A stretch of DNA of 64,000 bases from Alitta virens (Eukaryota > Annelida > Polychaeta > Phyllodocida > Nereididae). Position 1 is the first letter of the stretch. Every line of letters starts with the position of its first letter. Shown in pieces: positions 11,641 to 23,895 of this stretch. Made by a program: the position numbers and the translations under genes. The notes under the pieces were generated by a model that was given only the letters and a program-made list of their open reading frames with translations, ran no database searches and was not told the DNA's origin. The stretch covers positions 19,596,058 to 19,660,057 of the forward strand of contig OW028575.1 in NCBI GenBank assembly GCA_932294295.1, read 5' to 3'.

Positions 11641-12649
11641 TGACAATGAAAGGCTGAAGACGAATGCCGAGGAGGGCTAAGCAGCTCGGTTTTGTTAGGA
11701 TGAAGGGGATTAAAATGAGGTGGACTATGATTGGTAGTTGGATGAACGGCGGCGCCCGGAAACAGATGAGAGAATTATTAGTTAACTAAATTTATATTAA
11801 TAAATGGTATTTGTGAAGTGGTCTGAAAATGTCTTACAGCTGATTGCATTGACGTCAATTTTGCACGAATGAGTTCCTCCTAAATAGGTTAAACTATCTT
11901 AATCTGCCGCTTTAAATGAGCTAGTGGATTGCTAGTCAACTATCAATTTTACAATCAGTTATGATGGATGATGAGATTCTAAAACACAGTGAAATCACAG
12001 GCGTTTGCCACCATGACAGCCATTAGCAAGTTAGTATACTGTAAGACCAAGGCTACTGACTATATTATACACAAAAATAATTTTCCTTCTTATTCTAATT
12101 GATAACTTCCATTATTTATGGGTATTTACCACTTATATACAAGGAATTCCTTGCCTGTAGCTGGGAAATGTTCAATTTTCATCTCTAATGCCAGATTTGC
12201 ATATTTCACCATCTACACACATGATGGCGCTTCCTGATTGGCCAATATCTCCCAAGCACAGTCTGCTGTCAGCTTTAAGCCAATTAAGTGACCTAACTGA
12301 GTAATATTTGTTTAAGAATTGAGTGTAATCATAATCAATGCAAACAAAACAAATTGATATGCAATCTGTTAGACATTCAATGCCATAAGCCAGCCTATAT
12401 GCTATTAAGCTAATTTGTTTGTATTTAAGTCTAACTGGTAAACTAGCAAACTAATTGCCATCAAGCTCAGGGCATTTCTTATTGTATTTAGCTACATTCT
12501 GATTGGCAGTTGCAAATGACATATGGGGCTCTTGAGATGAGAAGCCAATTAAGGCAGTCAGTAGCCTTGGTATTAGTTAAAGTATAAGTGTGTCATCACT
12601 GAGCAATGTCATATATGTTGGCAAACGTCTGTGGTGAAATGAAATGATT
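11641..12649. other. Non-coding stretch
   Basis: No coding or repeat signal that I can support. Confidence 0.4.
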
Positions 12650-12862
12650 TGCAATGTTTTGAATTATGTTGCCCAATAGGTGATCATGCTCACCCAAGCA
12701 TTTACTAGTCAAAACACAACTGACTAGCTGTACTTGAGACCAAAGAAATTAAGTCCATTTCTATTTGTGGGCTTGATGGGAACCACTCAAGCATGGTAAA
12801 TTGTTACATCACCAGGAGACTTTGTCAAGTTGGCTTCACATCAGTGCAATCTACTATAAGGT
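12650..12862 (+). mobile_element. MITE-like repeat, right end missing
   Basis: From 'gcaatgttttgaatt' through 'ggtgatcatgctcacccaagc' to 'tcagtgcaatctacta', this matches the left two thirds of the element at 32155-32466 at clearly homologous level. The right inverted terminus seen at 32.4 kb is not present here. Confidence 0.6.
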
Positions 12863-13870
12863 GGAAACCTCACAGTATATAAACCAATAGTCCCAAGCAA
12901 TCATCACTCACCAAATGTGCTGAGAGAAAATACTGTTTCATATCAGCTGTACGACAGAATTTCAATAATATTTTCCTCGGCACTAGTATCTTGCGAATGT
13001 GTGTTGGAGCATAATGATGTGAATATTTCATGAAGATCTGCAGGGCAAATGGAACATTGTCAAGGTGAAAACAAGCTAAAAGTAGAGAAATATATAGCAG
13101 GGATTCTTCATGTTGATGCGGAATGATAACCCAATATTGCATACGAAAAATTATCTTTAAGAAAATAAAAGAAAGGATCGAACTAGATAATTACAAGTCT
13201 GAATAAAGACAGCTTTATCTGGCAAGTACTGACTTATTACATACTTCGACTGAGGCTGTGATATAAGTCTATGCACAGTGAAAAAGTCGGTCAAAATGTC
13301 TTCAAAAAGTTAACTTTGTAGACACTTCGACACTGGATTTGCCAGGGGAGGGAGATAAATAGATAACAAGGAAAGTCTCTTTTGATCTCGTCTTTTCATC
13401 ACGTTTAATTAAAATGTGTAGGGTTTTCAGTACATCGCAATTGACGTTTAACATATGTGCTTCTTTACATCACATGACAACAGAACAGCTAGGAGTGGAG
13501 GGTGATATTCTGATAACAGTGATGTTGGGTGTCACAAATAGATAGAAATTAAAGATGGGAAGAAATGTGCAAAAGACAATGAAGAAAGAAGGAAAGAAAG
13601 AATGGGTGAGCTATATTTAGTGAATATTTAATGAAATAAAAACTAAGAAGAGAGCAATGAGAGAACGAATTGAGGAAACTAACCATGGGGCATTTAACTA
13701 ACTAAAGGCATAACAAATAAAGAAATACAAATTATTACCCCAGAGGCCTTTTCTTTCACTTAAAGTTAGCCAGATGTATTTTAATTGTATTGTATTTAAT
13801 TTATTCACAAGACCATTTAACATATATATACATATATTCAACACACAACCAACTTTCATTCAGCACATTC
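12863..13870. other. Non-coding stretch
   Basis: A 90-codon minus-strand frame at 12870-13142 looks like chance. No repeat family or exon recognised. Confidence 0.4.
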
Positions 13871-14002
13871 ATACAATAAACATTAAAACAATTAACATTG
13901 ATACAATTAACATTAATACAATTAACATTGATACAATTAACATTAATACAATTAACATTGATACAATTAACATTGATACAATTAACATTAATACAATTAA
14001 CA
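13871..14002. repeat. 15-bp minisatellite (ACAATTAACATTGAT)n
   Basis: About eight to nine head-to-tail units alternating between ACAATTAACATTGAT and ACAATTAACATTAAT. The 102-codon plus-strand frame over it is repeat-encoded (INTINIDTIN...) and not a gene. Confidence 0.9.
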
Positions 14003-15714
14003 ATATGATTTGGTCTTGTCAGGAGACTTCCGAAGACACACGGCTGTTACGGAGGCAACCTATGTACAAACAAAAAAATTAATAAATAAAAAAAATTAAA
14101 AATAAATAAAACACATAAAACGTATTTGTATATCACAAGTTGTCAATGGCATGCATGTCATTAATCATAATGACACATTTATTTGTCAAAAACATGTCAC
14201 TTTACGTGAAATTTACTAAGGTTGTCTCAGTTGTTCAGTTATTCTAGACACATTCAAAATGTCTAAGATCTTAAAAAGATGTATTCCTGCTTTATCGTCA
14301 AAACACCATATGGACTGAAGTTTACTGAACATCATCTAGACTGAACATGTTATATACTAGCCCCATTTTCATTTTGTAAGTGATAAAAGAAACAATTTTC
14401 ACACCTGAGCTTTTCATAAATCCAATTTCCAAGACACAAAGAACTAGTGAATGCATTTTAAGTCAGTTCCGTGACACACACTCCAGGACAGGCGTGGTAC
14501 CTTGTGTGGGCGGTAAAACAATGAGATTATCAAAAGGCGCAACCTGGCCAATTAGGACTTATTACATAGCAAATTATATCAATGTACGTATATAATAAAG
14601 TTGAATTTATGCTCAGGAAATAAAGTGTGCCATCTGCCCGCCCACGCGTCTGCCTGGCACATGGACCTTTCACCAAAGTAAAGACAATAACTTTGGCAAA
14701 TGTTTTTGCCGAGTGTAAAATTTCTATAGATAAGCTTTAGATAGTGTATTGTAGAGTGATCAACATGATAGCAACATAATTTTCGTCTGCATATTAATAT
14801 AATACAGTGAAAACTCTGTCTACAAGTCGACTGCCCACGCCATCTATATTTTCTAGAGCGGGGAACATTGTACTAATATAGAATAGAGGTCACTTGAGTT
14901 TCCAGGGACCCTGAAGATTCAAGGGTCTCGAACAGAGACAAGTGCAAACCAAAATCAGGAAACCATGGGATACCTGATAATGGCAAATTGCCAAGTCCAT
15001 GTAAAGTCAATCCCAAGGTTTTCACATCCCAGCCTGGCAGCCTGTATTTTACCAGAAGTGGTAATTCAAACCGAAAATCCAACACAATGCAAATTACCTA
15101 CGGAAATGAACAATGGGCCTGGAGTATAGCATAAGCTTTTCTATCCTGTTAAGACTGTGACACTGAAAGCTAAAAGGAGATTTATCTATAATGAATGTGT
15201 GAATTTGCTTACCACTGGCAGCTAACTATATTTATAGTAAAATTGATATCTATACGGTGGCCTCCCGACAGCAACAAATTAAATATCTTTGGGAGGTCAC
15301 CCTGCGAAACTCAGCAAAATCAATGATAATGTGTATTTTTTTATTATAAAAATGTATATCTAATCTGGCAAATAAATTAATCTGAATCTATGGGGTACAG
15401 GGTAATGACGTTTTGACCTATAAGGTCATTAATATATAAAATGGTATGGATATATATGATTAGCTAGTGTGCAAGAGAATACTAGGAATAATGGAAGATA
15501 ATACTTCACCATAATCTTCCAGTTATATTATTTGACCAACAAACAAATTTACACAATATCTGCTAATGATATGAATTAGTGTACTAACCTTTCATTATGG
15601 GATAAATGGCGTGCTCTCACACCTAGTAGGTGTTTGGGTGGGTACTTTTTTGCTGTGTTATTAACCAGATGCAGGATGCTTTTTAATTTGTGTCTGTATT
15701 GAAGTAATAGCTAG
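14003..15714. other. Non-coding stretch
   Basis: No recognisable genes. Short frames at 14380-14595 and 14873-15085 show no domain or splice context. Confidence 0.4.
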
Positions 15715-15840
15715 ACCACACCCATTGGGTAAAAGTGGAACATGGAGTGTGCCATTAGCCTTATTATCTCATCATTACGTTTGTCTCAGTTGATCATATA
15801 AGTTAACCATGATGCCTGCTGGGTACTTAGGTCTTCTACA
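15715..15840 (+). mobile_element. SINE family 2 body fragment
   Basis: Shares 'cacacccattgggtaaaagtg', 'catcattacgtttgtc' and 'tgatcatataagtta' in order with the family 2 copies at 11.3 and 20.9 kb. The tRNA-like head is missing. Confidence 0.5.
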
Positions 15841-16416
15841 ACATAAGTTTAAATATCTTATCAGACTAATGACAAGACGATTCTGTGAAAGAAATGTTAG
15901 AATATTGCAAAATTGTCATAATTATCTTTTTGGTGAATATGTGATGTTGAAAGCGAACCACACCCATGCAATTTCATAACTTTTTACAAATTACAATACT
16001 GAGCCTAGAAACCGATGTCTTTGTGAATCATTTTGACACCTTGATCTACTGCAAGATATAATTCGCTTCTAAATTAATCATCTGCCAAGTCATTCATGTG
16101 GCAGATGTCACCATATATGTCTTAATTCTTAGTAAAAATATCTTTACGTCTCTCTGATGCTTGCAACACGCGTTCTATTAGGCTAATCATTGTGTAAGCG
16201 ACCTTTGAAACTGGGTTTCCCGGTTGTTTTTCATCCAGATATGCCATTAATAAATTGAACAAATTCTTGGATTTCATTGAAAGACATGAACTGTTTATAG
16301 ATATTTAAGAAACTACTGATTTGTCTTGTGAATCACACCAATTAAGTTGCTTAATGCAATTAAGCTTGTCAATCTTTTAATTGCTGCAATACGCTAAAAC
16401 AAAGTATTGGTTTACA
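15841..16416. other. Non-coding stretch
   Basis: No feature that I can support. Confidence 0.4.
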
Positions 16417-16641
16417 ATACAATACAATACAATACCATACCATACAATGCAATACAATACAATACAATTCAATTCAATACAATACAATGCAATATAATGC
16501 AATACAATTCAATACAATACAATACAATTCAATACAATGCAATACAATGCAATACAATGCAATACAATCCAATACAATGCAATACAATGCAATACAATTC
16601 AATACAATGCAATGCAATACAACACAATACAATACAATTAG
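16417..16641. repeat. (CAATA)n pentanucleotide satellite
   Basis: About 45 units of CAATA with variants CAATG, CAATT and CCATA. The 90-codon frame over it (N, T, I, Q, Y only) is an artefact of the repeat. Confidence 0.95.
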
Positions 16642-17229
16642 GGCTCATATATGAGACTGAGCAACACTGGTGTAAATAAATTATGATATGTTTATTTAAA
16701 ACAAAAATTTGGAAAATAAAAATGAAGAGAATAGTAGAAGTATTGTTTCTATTGTATTTTACCTACCTATTACAGCCAAATTCAAAGACTTGGAAACATT
16801 CTCATAGACTTGAAGTTAAACTCCAGAGGATGCCATGTGAGTCCAGGACTCACATTGATCAACATGGTTAAAGTGATACTCCTTGAATCCCATGTAAAAA
16901 AAATTCCCAGAGTTAATGCCATTACACTCTTGTATATGACAACAGATTTCTACCAAAAGCATACTATCAAGTCATCTCTATTAATTAAGGAGTAATTAGC
17001 CCTCCATTTTCTATAGGTGGCCCACCAATAGAACTAGGTCAAATTTAAAGTGGCCTGGACTCTGGTGACTCACCAGGTTGGCATGGTTACAAAATTCTTG
17101 CAGCTCCCATTGACCAGTGCTGACCCACTTGGTGACAGGAAGACCAAAAAAGTGGATTAACCATGATTTAGTGGGCTAAATATTAGAGCTATATATTTTG
17201 TCATATTTAGCATGTACACAACTGCCATA
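16642..17229. other. Non-coding stretch
   Basis: No recognisable gene or repeat. Confidence 0.4.
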
Positions 17230-17560
17230 GCTTGCATATACACGCACATTATTATCTGTAATATGTACTTTCTGACATATACACGCATGCGTGAATGTTG
17301 TATTGCTCGCACGCGCAATTCGTGTATATGCAACTTATGTCATACCACGCACCCATGTTCATTATGATGGACGCGCCAATGCGCAGATCTCCTGCATGGT
17401 GCGTGTTTAATTAATTGCCACGAGTGGAGCTATTTGCATTGAAATATCTCGCATGTTATTCACATGTGTGTATATGCAACAATTAACTAGCACATGTGTA
17501 AGGGATTAGGGGCAATTACAAGCATATTTAATGCGCGTCAGTTTGACATAACCCACAACA
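17230..17560. repeat. Diverged TATACACG/ATGCGTG motif cluster, part 1
   Basis: Strings such as 'catatacacgcac', 'atacacgcatgcgtgaatgt', 'cgcacgcgcaattcgtgtat' and 'tgtgtatatgcaac' recur on both strands. The region is richer in CpG than its surroundings. It resembles a worn array of short inverted units; compare 18660-19035. Confidence 0.45.
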
Positions 17561-18185
17561 TTATAAAATCTGTGCAAAATAAAATTTAAAACATTATATA
17601 TGTCTTAATTAATTTTCTTTAGCAGGACACAAAAAAATACTGTCAAATTTAGATCTATTTAGAAGGTGTGTACTTGGTAGGCACTTTCCTGCACCTATTT
17701 GATACAATTTCCACTCTTTTTCCCCTGAGAAATATCAGTTTTATGATTTATCGTTCCATAAGTAAGCTATCCAACTGTACTGTTTGAACAAATAAAAAAA
17801 ACAAATAGGTTAGAAAAATGGACAATACATTGTATTGTTTCTAAAAAAAAGGGGTGAAACATCAAATAATTTAGGCCAAATGGTTCGGGTTTAGACAGCA
17901 TGATTTGACTATTCGTGTGATTCAATACAAGCTCTCTGATGATGCAATGACCAACTTAAAACAAAAATGGGATTGAAAGGATTAGTGCGACATATATTAG
18001 CTCATGACACATGTGCTGATAAAGCACATGCTGGCGCTATTCAAGTATATTATGTCATCACATCTTGCCCCACATGTGTTGTTGATAAAAATTTCATTAA
18101 CTTATTTTATATCTTACTTCAATGTACATTTAAGAATATTGCACCCCATCCAAAAAACAATCACAATTAAATATTAGGCAAAGCT

Positions 18186-18315
18186 ACATTTTTCTCGCAT
18201 CTGTGAGAAACACTTTTTGCCTTTGCCTAGACCTTTGGCCTTGGCCTATAACATTTTTCTCCCGTCTGTGAGAAACACTTTTTGCATTTGCCTAGACCTT
18301 TGGCCTCGGCCTATA
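18186..18315. repeat. 65-bp direct tandem duplication
   Basis: Two adjacent 65-bp units, 18186-18250 and 18251-18315. Each reads 'acatttttctc.c.tctgtgagaaacactttttgc.tttgcctagacctttggcct'. They differ at only a few positions. Confidence 0.9.
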
Positions 18316-18659
18316 TTCAGAAACTGCAAATTTTTTTCCCTTAGCCTTCTCACCTAACTTTCTTTAACTTAAAGACATTCGTCTTTAACTCACCTGAAGA
18401 TGTTAAAGGAGTGCTAAAATTCAACTGGCAATTACTTGGCTTCTATACATGATAGAACAATGCGGTTTTTTTCTGATTAGTTCATTTGCAATATTCTTAT
18501 CATCTATATTGATTAAAACAAAAAAATACAGGAATAAAATTAGATAATTTGCTTATGATGATTGAGTCTTTTTGCAATGAATTTAGTTATAATGCACACA
18601 TGCAGGGCATCTTGAAAGAGTATTTGCTCTGCCCAATGCAGTGAATCGTTATCCATATA

Positions 18660-19035
18660 GGGGGCCTACACGAATGCGTGGGTGTGCATAAACTGCCAGT
18701 ACATTATTTCAATGAATAAATTTACTCTCGTGAATGTGTCATATATTACATAGCTGTAAAAACGAGCATGCGTGTAAGTGTTCTTTGATGCACCTGCAAA
18801 AACTCGCAGATTCGTGTATGAGTGAAATCATACACCAGGCAAAAAAACTACAGGTGGTATATCACTCACACTAACGAATGTGCGTACTTATACGTACACG
18901 GGTGCCAGTTATGTTATATACACGAGTGTTAGGGAGTGCACATACCCGAATGTTGTGCGAGTAAAAACACATCCACGAGCGAGAAATTGCATATACACGA
19001 ACGTGCGTGGATTGCAAAAACGAGCAAAATATATA
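18660..19035. repeat. Diverged TATACACG/ATGCGTG motif cluster, part 2
   Basis: Repeats 'acacgaatgcgtg', 'aaaacgagcatgcgtg', 'gcagattcgtgtatgagtg', 'atatacacgagtgtt' and 'catatacacgaacgtgcgtg' at 50-90 bp spacing on both strands, like 17230-17560. A 121-codon frame at 18880-19245 crosses it and does not resemble a protein. Confidence 0.45.
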
Positions 19036-19054
19036 TATGAAATATTAATGAAAA

Positions 19055-19740
19055 CCTGCTGTAATGACAGATTTCAGATTCAGATTCAGATCACATTTAT
19101 TTGCTCTATTTTCTTTTTTTTTTACATCATTTCCACATTAAAACAGTGTAGAGCTGGGGGACTCCTCCAAGATGATCTGGTTATCGCTGCTGAGGGCTCC
19201 CCCCCCCCCCCCCCATTACATTATAATTATTTAAATTATTTGTAAACAGATTGTGCTCATGGTGCCGCATGAATCCACACTCTCAGTGATAAATGTTATT
19301 TAATGAGATGTAAAAGATCTTAAATTCAATAAGAAACAGTCACTAATTTGAGGAATTAAATAATAAAAAGATAAATAAAAAAAAAATAATAATAATAAAA
19401 AAAATAATTATAACAATAATAATTTTAAAAAGAAGATATATATAATAAATAAATAAATCAAGTATTGCATACATAGCAGTCTGATCTAGTGCATATTGAT
19501 GAATAACTATTTACGAATTTAATTTTAATAAAGGTTTTAAAGGAATTGAGACAATGTGTGAAAATTTTGCTTTTGATATCATCAGGCATGCTATTGAAGG
19601 AATATGGAAATTTATAACTAATAGCATGCCTGGCAAACTCATGACTCACAGCAGGTAGACGACGATTCCCTCATGCTCTGATAAAATGCTCATGTTGGTA
19701 ATACACTAGACAGTCACTGCAAACTATTGTGAGTACTTTC
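19055..19740 (-). mobile_element. 5'-truncated LINE copy with (GAATCT)n tail
   Basis: On the minus strand, ORF2 C-terminal sequence is followed by an A/T-rich 3' UTR. The element ends at about 19055 in a short GAATCT-type tandem repeat, a common kind of 3' end for CR1/L2/jockey-like LINEs. A poly-C/G run (19199-19214) lies within the UTR. Only the last few hundred bases of the element are present. Confidence 0.7.
19458..19740 (-). pseudogene. LINE ORF2 C-terminus fragment
   Basis: The minus-strand frame ends 'TRSDCYVCNT' and contains 'SHEFARHAISYKFPYSFNSMP'. These align plainly with the C-terminus of the LINE at 40-45 kb ('RHEFAKHGIHYIIPMAFNNSI', ending 'RNCYICQSSSG'). The same frame continues upstream to about 19720 with one internal TGA. 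The two elements are related but clearly diverged. Confidence 0.75.
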
Positions 19741-19828
19741 TGGGAGAAAAGAAATGGGTCAATTTTTAGATAGATTCAATCCTTCAACCAATAAGAGTCC
19801 TGGACTCACATGCCATCATCTGGCATTT

Positions 19829-19933
19829 AGTTTCCAAGTCGATGAGATTAGTTTCCAAGTCGATGAGATTAGTTTCCAAGTCTATGAGATTAGCTTCCAA
19901 GTCTATGAGATTAGCTTCCAAGTCTATGCGATT
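19829..19933. repeat. 21-bp minisatellite, five units
   Basis: Five perfect-length units of AGTTTCCAAGTCGATGAGATT with a few substitutions. Because 21 is a multiple of 3 it stays open in frame and encodes heptad-like SFQVDEI repeats, but nothing else suggests a gene. Confidence 0.9.
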
Positions 19934-19959
19934 AGCACGTTTATGAAACTGGCTGTTAA

Positions 19960-20626
19960 GGGGGTTTCACACATAGCCGGATCAAACGCCGGAGCGTCCC
20001 GGAGTAACATTTTATTACCTCCGGGGGGTTCCGGGATCAAAGAGCTGTTAAATGTCAACAAAAAATAAATGTTTGGCGATGTGTACACGATATCAATACG
20101 GTCTCAACAAGAAGCAACACGGCGCTAACACGACTGTCCCGTTTAGAGTAAGGAGTGAACCGGATTTTCACGGTGCCTTCGCGGATATCACCGGTCTTTA
20201 CACCGTGTTCATTCGTGTGGATCCGTTGTGGCTCCTTGTACTCTCCGGCGTTAATGGCGGCGAAATATTCATGCCCGGTTGACGCCGGATGTAGCCGGAG
20301 ACATGCCGGAGTCAATACGGAGATCGGCGGAGTCTACTGGGCGTCTACACGGGTCTACACGGGTCTACACGGATCTACACGGATCTACACGGATCTACAC
20401 GGATTAAATTACTCCGGGAACTCCGGCATGAAAAATTAAACATGTTTAATTTTTTCCCCCGGAGTCCCAAGGTGCTCCCGGAGCGCCCCGGACAATGACG
20501 GACAATGACGGACAATCCCGGACATGAACACGATGTCTATACGGCTTTCCCCGGAGTATGCGGGAGTATTCCGGAGTTGACCTCCGTGACGCTCCGGCGT
20601 TTGATCCGGCTATGTGTGAAACCCCC
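19960..20626. mobile_element. GC-rich TTAA-flanked MITE with GGGGGTTTCACAC termini
   Basis: Perfect terminal inverted repeats of roughly 40 bp begin GGGGGTTTCACACATAGCC. TTAA flanks both ends (19956-19959 and 20627-20630). The 667-bp interior is much richer in CpG than its surroundings. It holds two 10-bp tandem arrays, (GGGTCTACAC)6 at 20341-20400 and (ACGGACAATG)3 at 20491-20520. TTAA targets occur in piggyBac and Kolobok; termini beginning with G runs favour Kolobok. There is no transposase, so it is non-autonomous. Confidence 0.85.
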
Positions 20627-20879
20627 TTAAGTCCAACCCACTAATATGACAATTATTTTTGCATCAGGTGTGGTCTTACAAAATTAGTCAATTTAAATGG
20701 CGATGTTCTACCTGACAATGTATGAAGGACCACGTCACATACAAAAATAGTAGAATAATTTATAAGACGTGAAATTCCAGCCGGTTGAAATAAAACCAGT
20801 AAGAGATGATTAAAGAGGGAGATGTTGATTTGTTTCTCCTTAACTGCTAGTTATTGTAGCAATCCAAAATGATTCATCA

Positions 20880-21056
20880 TCTTATAATCTATAGCTGTGC
20901 TGAGGCAAGTAAAAGATCCCACCCATAGGGTAAATGTGCAGCATGGCGTGGAATCCAAGCTGTATCATCTCATCATTAGGTCTGCCACTGGCAGCTGGTC
21001 AAATAAGCTGACTAAGCTTCAGACCCAGTTGCACTGAGACATGGTACACCATGTTA
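20880..21056 (+). mobile_element. SINE family 2 body copy
   Basis: 'cccacccatagggtaaatgtgc', 'catcattaggtctgccactggcagctggtc' and 'gactaagcttcagacccagttg' match the copies at 11.3 and 15.7 kb. This copy lacks the 85-base insertion seen at 11.48 kb. No tRNA-like head is visible. Confidence 0.6.
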
Positions 21057-23126
21057 CTTGATAGGGTAACAGTCAACTTGTAGTACGTTTTGTTTCCCCC
21101 CGGCTGCTAATACAACCTAATTACTAGTAGTACAGCAGCTATAAGAGGTCATATATATATATATGTATATTAATAGCGGTGGCCTTCTTGGTTCTGTTCT
21201 CCAATACGAAACTTCATACGCTATCTCCTCCCTGGATATTCCTTCTCTATCCTTCCCGTTTGGCCCTTCAACCCGTATTTCTTAAGGGAGCTAAGATCCG
21301 GTTTCCTTCTTACCATTATATATTAAATTCAAAACCAGAATTAAGCTGACCCGCTAACGACCATGCTTGCAAGTAGAATTAAGGTTCTTGAATGAAACTC
21401 AGAACGAGGCTGAATGGCAGGTCACATGACCTCACAGAGCAAGAGGCATTTTTGAACTTAACAGGGACAGTCACAACATTTGCTTTTTAAATCACAAACA
21501 TTTCATTGGCAATCCAAAAAATGTTAAATAAAGGCCATGACGGTTACAACATTTTTTTAAATTTTGTTGCCCAGCTGGGGGGGGGGGGGGTAGCATGCTA
21601 GTTTATCATAATGTCATTTAAATTTGCAATACACAAATAATATTGATTATATATGGTATGGAAGTCAATGAAATAAAATCCTGTACTAATAAGAGTTATT
21701 ATTATTTCTTGTATATATAGTATATATCCTTTATTTGCCTCAGCCAGCCAGGTAGTTCTATCTTAATATTTTGTATTTGTATATTTTTTTGATTGTAGCT
21801 AATAAATTGATTATGAAAATGGCACTAATTTTCAATATTACATGTTTGTGTATTTTACTAAGGAGCCACCAGATTTTACACAGTATTTGAAAATGCAACT
21901 GAAAAGCATTGACAGCAACATCCTAGAGGGACAGTTGCGTAGTTGTGGGGATTATTGAGACGTTTTTTCTGAGGGTGATATCAATGTTATCTAAGAACAT
22001 CGGAACCTAGCCTTTAAGAATACCCTTGGTGTAAAAGTTATTGGCTTTTAAATTAATAATGAGTTGATCTTAATTGAAATATGGGTTTTTTTGTAAGTTA
22101 TCAGGCTTAATACTGGTCGAAAACATCAATTTACATGACATTTATTTATAAAACATATTTATACAGGGTAATAAACATTTTAAGCAACAGCTCTTTTACA
22201 AAATGGCCCTGTTACAAATAAATAAAAACAGTAAAAAGAAGAATAATATAACAGAACTAAAAATAACAATTAAAAGCTAGTGACATATGACACTGTAGTT
22301 AGTGATCTAAGTCACTGCGTCAAGAAAATGCAGAAAACTGCCAGAAACTATTCTCAGATAGTAGATCTGTCCGTTGCACATATTTTTGACAATGTGTAAA
22401 GTGAATATTTTGACAATGAAGTCAGTCGTATCGACTAATAACTAATAACATTGATTATGGCCGACTCCCGTGTAAAAACACAACAGACTAACAATGTCTA
22501 ACTTATTATCCCAGTGATAATTACGAAGAATTCCATTGAAAATTAAAATAACTATCAAGGGAATAACTATAAACAATTAAACAGATAGTAACTATATGCA
22601 ATAAAACAATCTAACAAAGCACCTGATTGAACGAACTCTGTTTTTGTTATGTTCAGATCTTTACATCAGAAAAGTTGAGTGTCCAATCACATGCCTTGAA
22701 ATGCATGATGTCAGCAGTCAACTGAGAGCAAAACAATATAATATAATTTCCTTTCCAAAATAGCCTGCTTGTAGTATGCAGGATATTAGCAGAGTGGTAA
22801 TTCGTTTGACTGGAATTAAGAACAAGGTGCAAATTGGGAGTTGAGAAAGGCTCAAGCTAGGACAGGCTTACCAAGGGTGTAAATTGTACTCTCGGCTAAG
22901 CTAAATGAGGATAGCAGACACAAAACCCAATTACATTTGCATTTACATTTTCACCTTGGCACTTCCAACTTCTGTGCAAGATTACAGGGAGGTGTGATAT
23001 CACTCATGATGTTTGACAAATCACCATTATTCCATGCATGCACACAAAGCAGCCATACATCTAATGAATCAGAATCAGAATCAAAAATTTTTTCTGAGGC
23101 AGGTTCTTCATGAAATAAGGAAAAAT
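21057..23126. other. AT-rich non-coding stretch
   Basis: Includes a 14-G run at 21577-21590 and short TA repeats at about 21150. No coding region recognised. Confidence 0.45.
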
Positions 23127-23745
23127 ATGACTTTTTCACATTTTCTCCGCAATTGGACAATTGTTATAGATGTATGGCCATGAGACCCCCAAAAGGCACA
23201 ACTACATTATCTAGACATATTCTGGGAATGTGTGATATAGCGTCTGAATACTGCTCTGAAAACAATGCAAAAAAAACACATTTTGTTTTAGTTTTTTTTT
23301 AATGGCACAAAAGCTAGCCGAGACATGCCCGCCGCCGCCCGAGATCATTCAATCTGCATGGGTGCACATGCAATTTTCAGTCATTCAAGAAGTGAAAACA
23401 TCCTTAATTGATGATTTTAGTGGTCGTTGGTCATTTTAGACAAGTTGGTCAAGAAAACGTCAATGCAGACAATGACCGGTCGCATTAGGGAAATGGTCAT
23501 TCCTCAGGGGGTCATTTGTGGCCGGGACTACTGTATTATGGCAAAGTTTTAAGCATGTAGATGCAGTTTTGTCAGAGTTCTACTCCAGAAACAAAAATAA
23601 ATAAATTTTGTGTGAAACTTAGCCGAGGTATGTCATCAAAAGTCACCACTAGGCCATATCACTGGATGAAATTTCATCAGGGTAAGTGCATTAGTGTTAG
23701 AGTTAATTCTGCTTTGGAAACAAAAGTGTCATGCCTGCCGCCTAA
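23127..23745. repeat. Dispersed repeat family (GGCCATA / CTGCTTTGGAAA), copy 1
   Basis: Two internally related segments (about 23127-23290 and 23560-23745) share a 'ttcacattttc ... ggccat ... aaaaggcacaac ... gaatactgctctg' plan. Both match the repeat at 37115-37430. The 129-codon frame at 23561-23950 lies over this repeat and the adjacent transposon end and is not supported as a gene. Confidence 0.55.
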
Positions 23746-23895
23746 ATATAGTATGATGTACAGATGCTTGAACAATCTTTATGGTGCTTGGGTGTCAGTA
23801 TGTGGTCATTCGCTGAGGATTTTGCTGCAGCGCAGCCTTTGTTCAACACAAGCGCGTCAGGCACCGAGAACAAAACAGCACCAACTTGAATTTAA

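Noticed and set aside
13774..14082. 102-codon frame with INTINIDT repeats
   Set aside because: Product of the 15-bp minisatellite, which is divisible by three and so stays open.
16407..16679. 90-codon plus-strand open frame
   Set aside because: Encoded wholly by the (CAATA)n repeat; composition N/T/I/Q/Y only.
18186..20400. CRISPR array
   Set aside because: The tandem units (65, 21 and 10 bp) are directly abutting with no unique spacers, in a eukaryotic genome.
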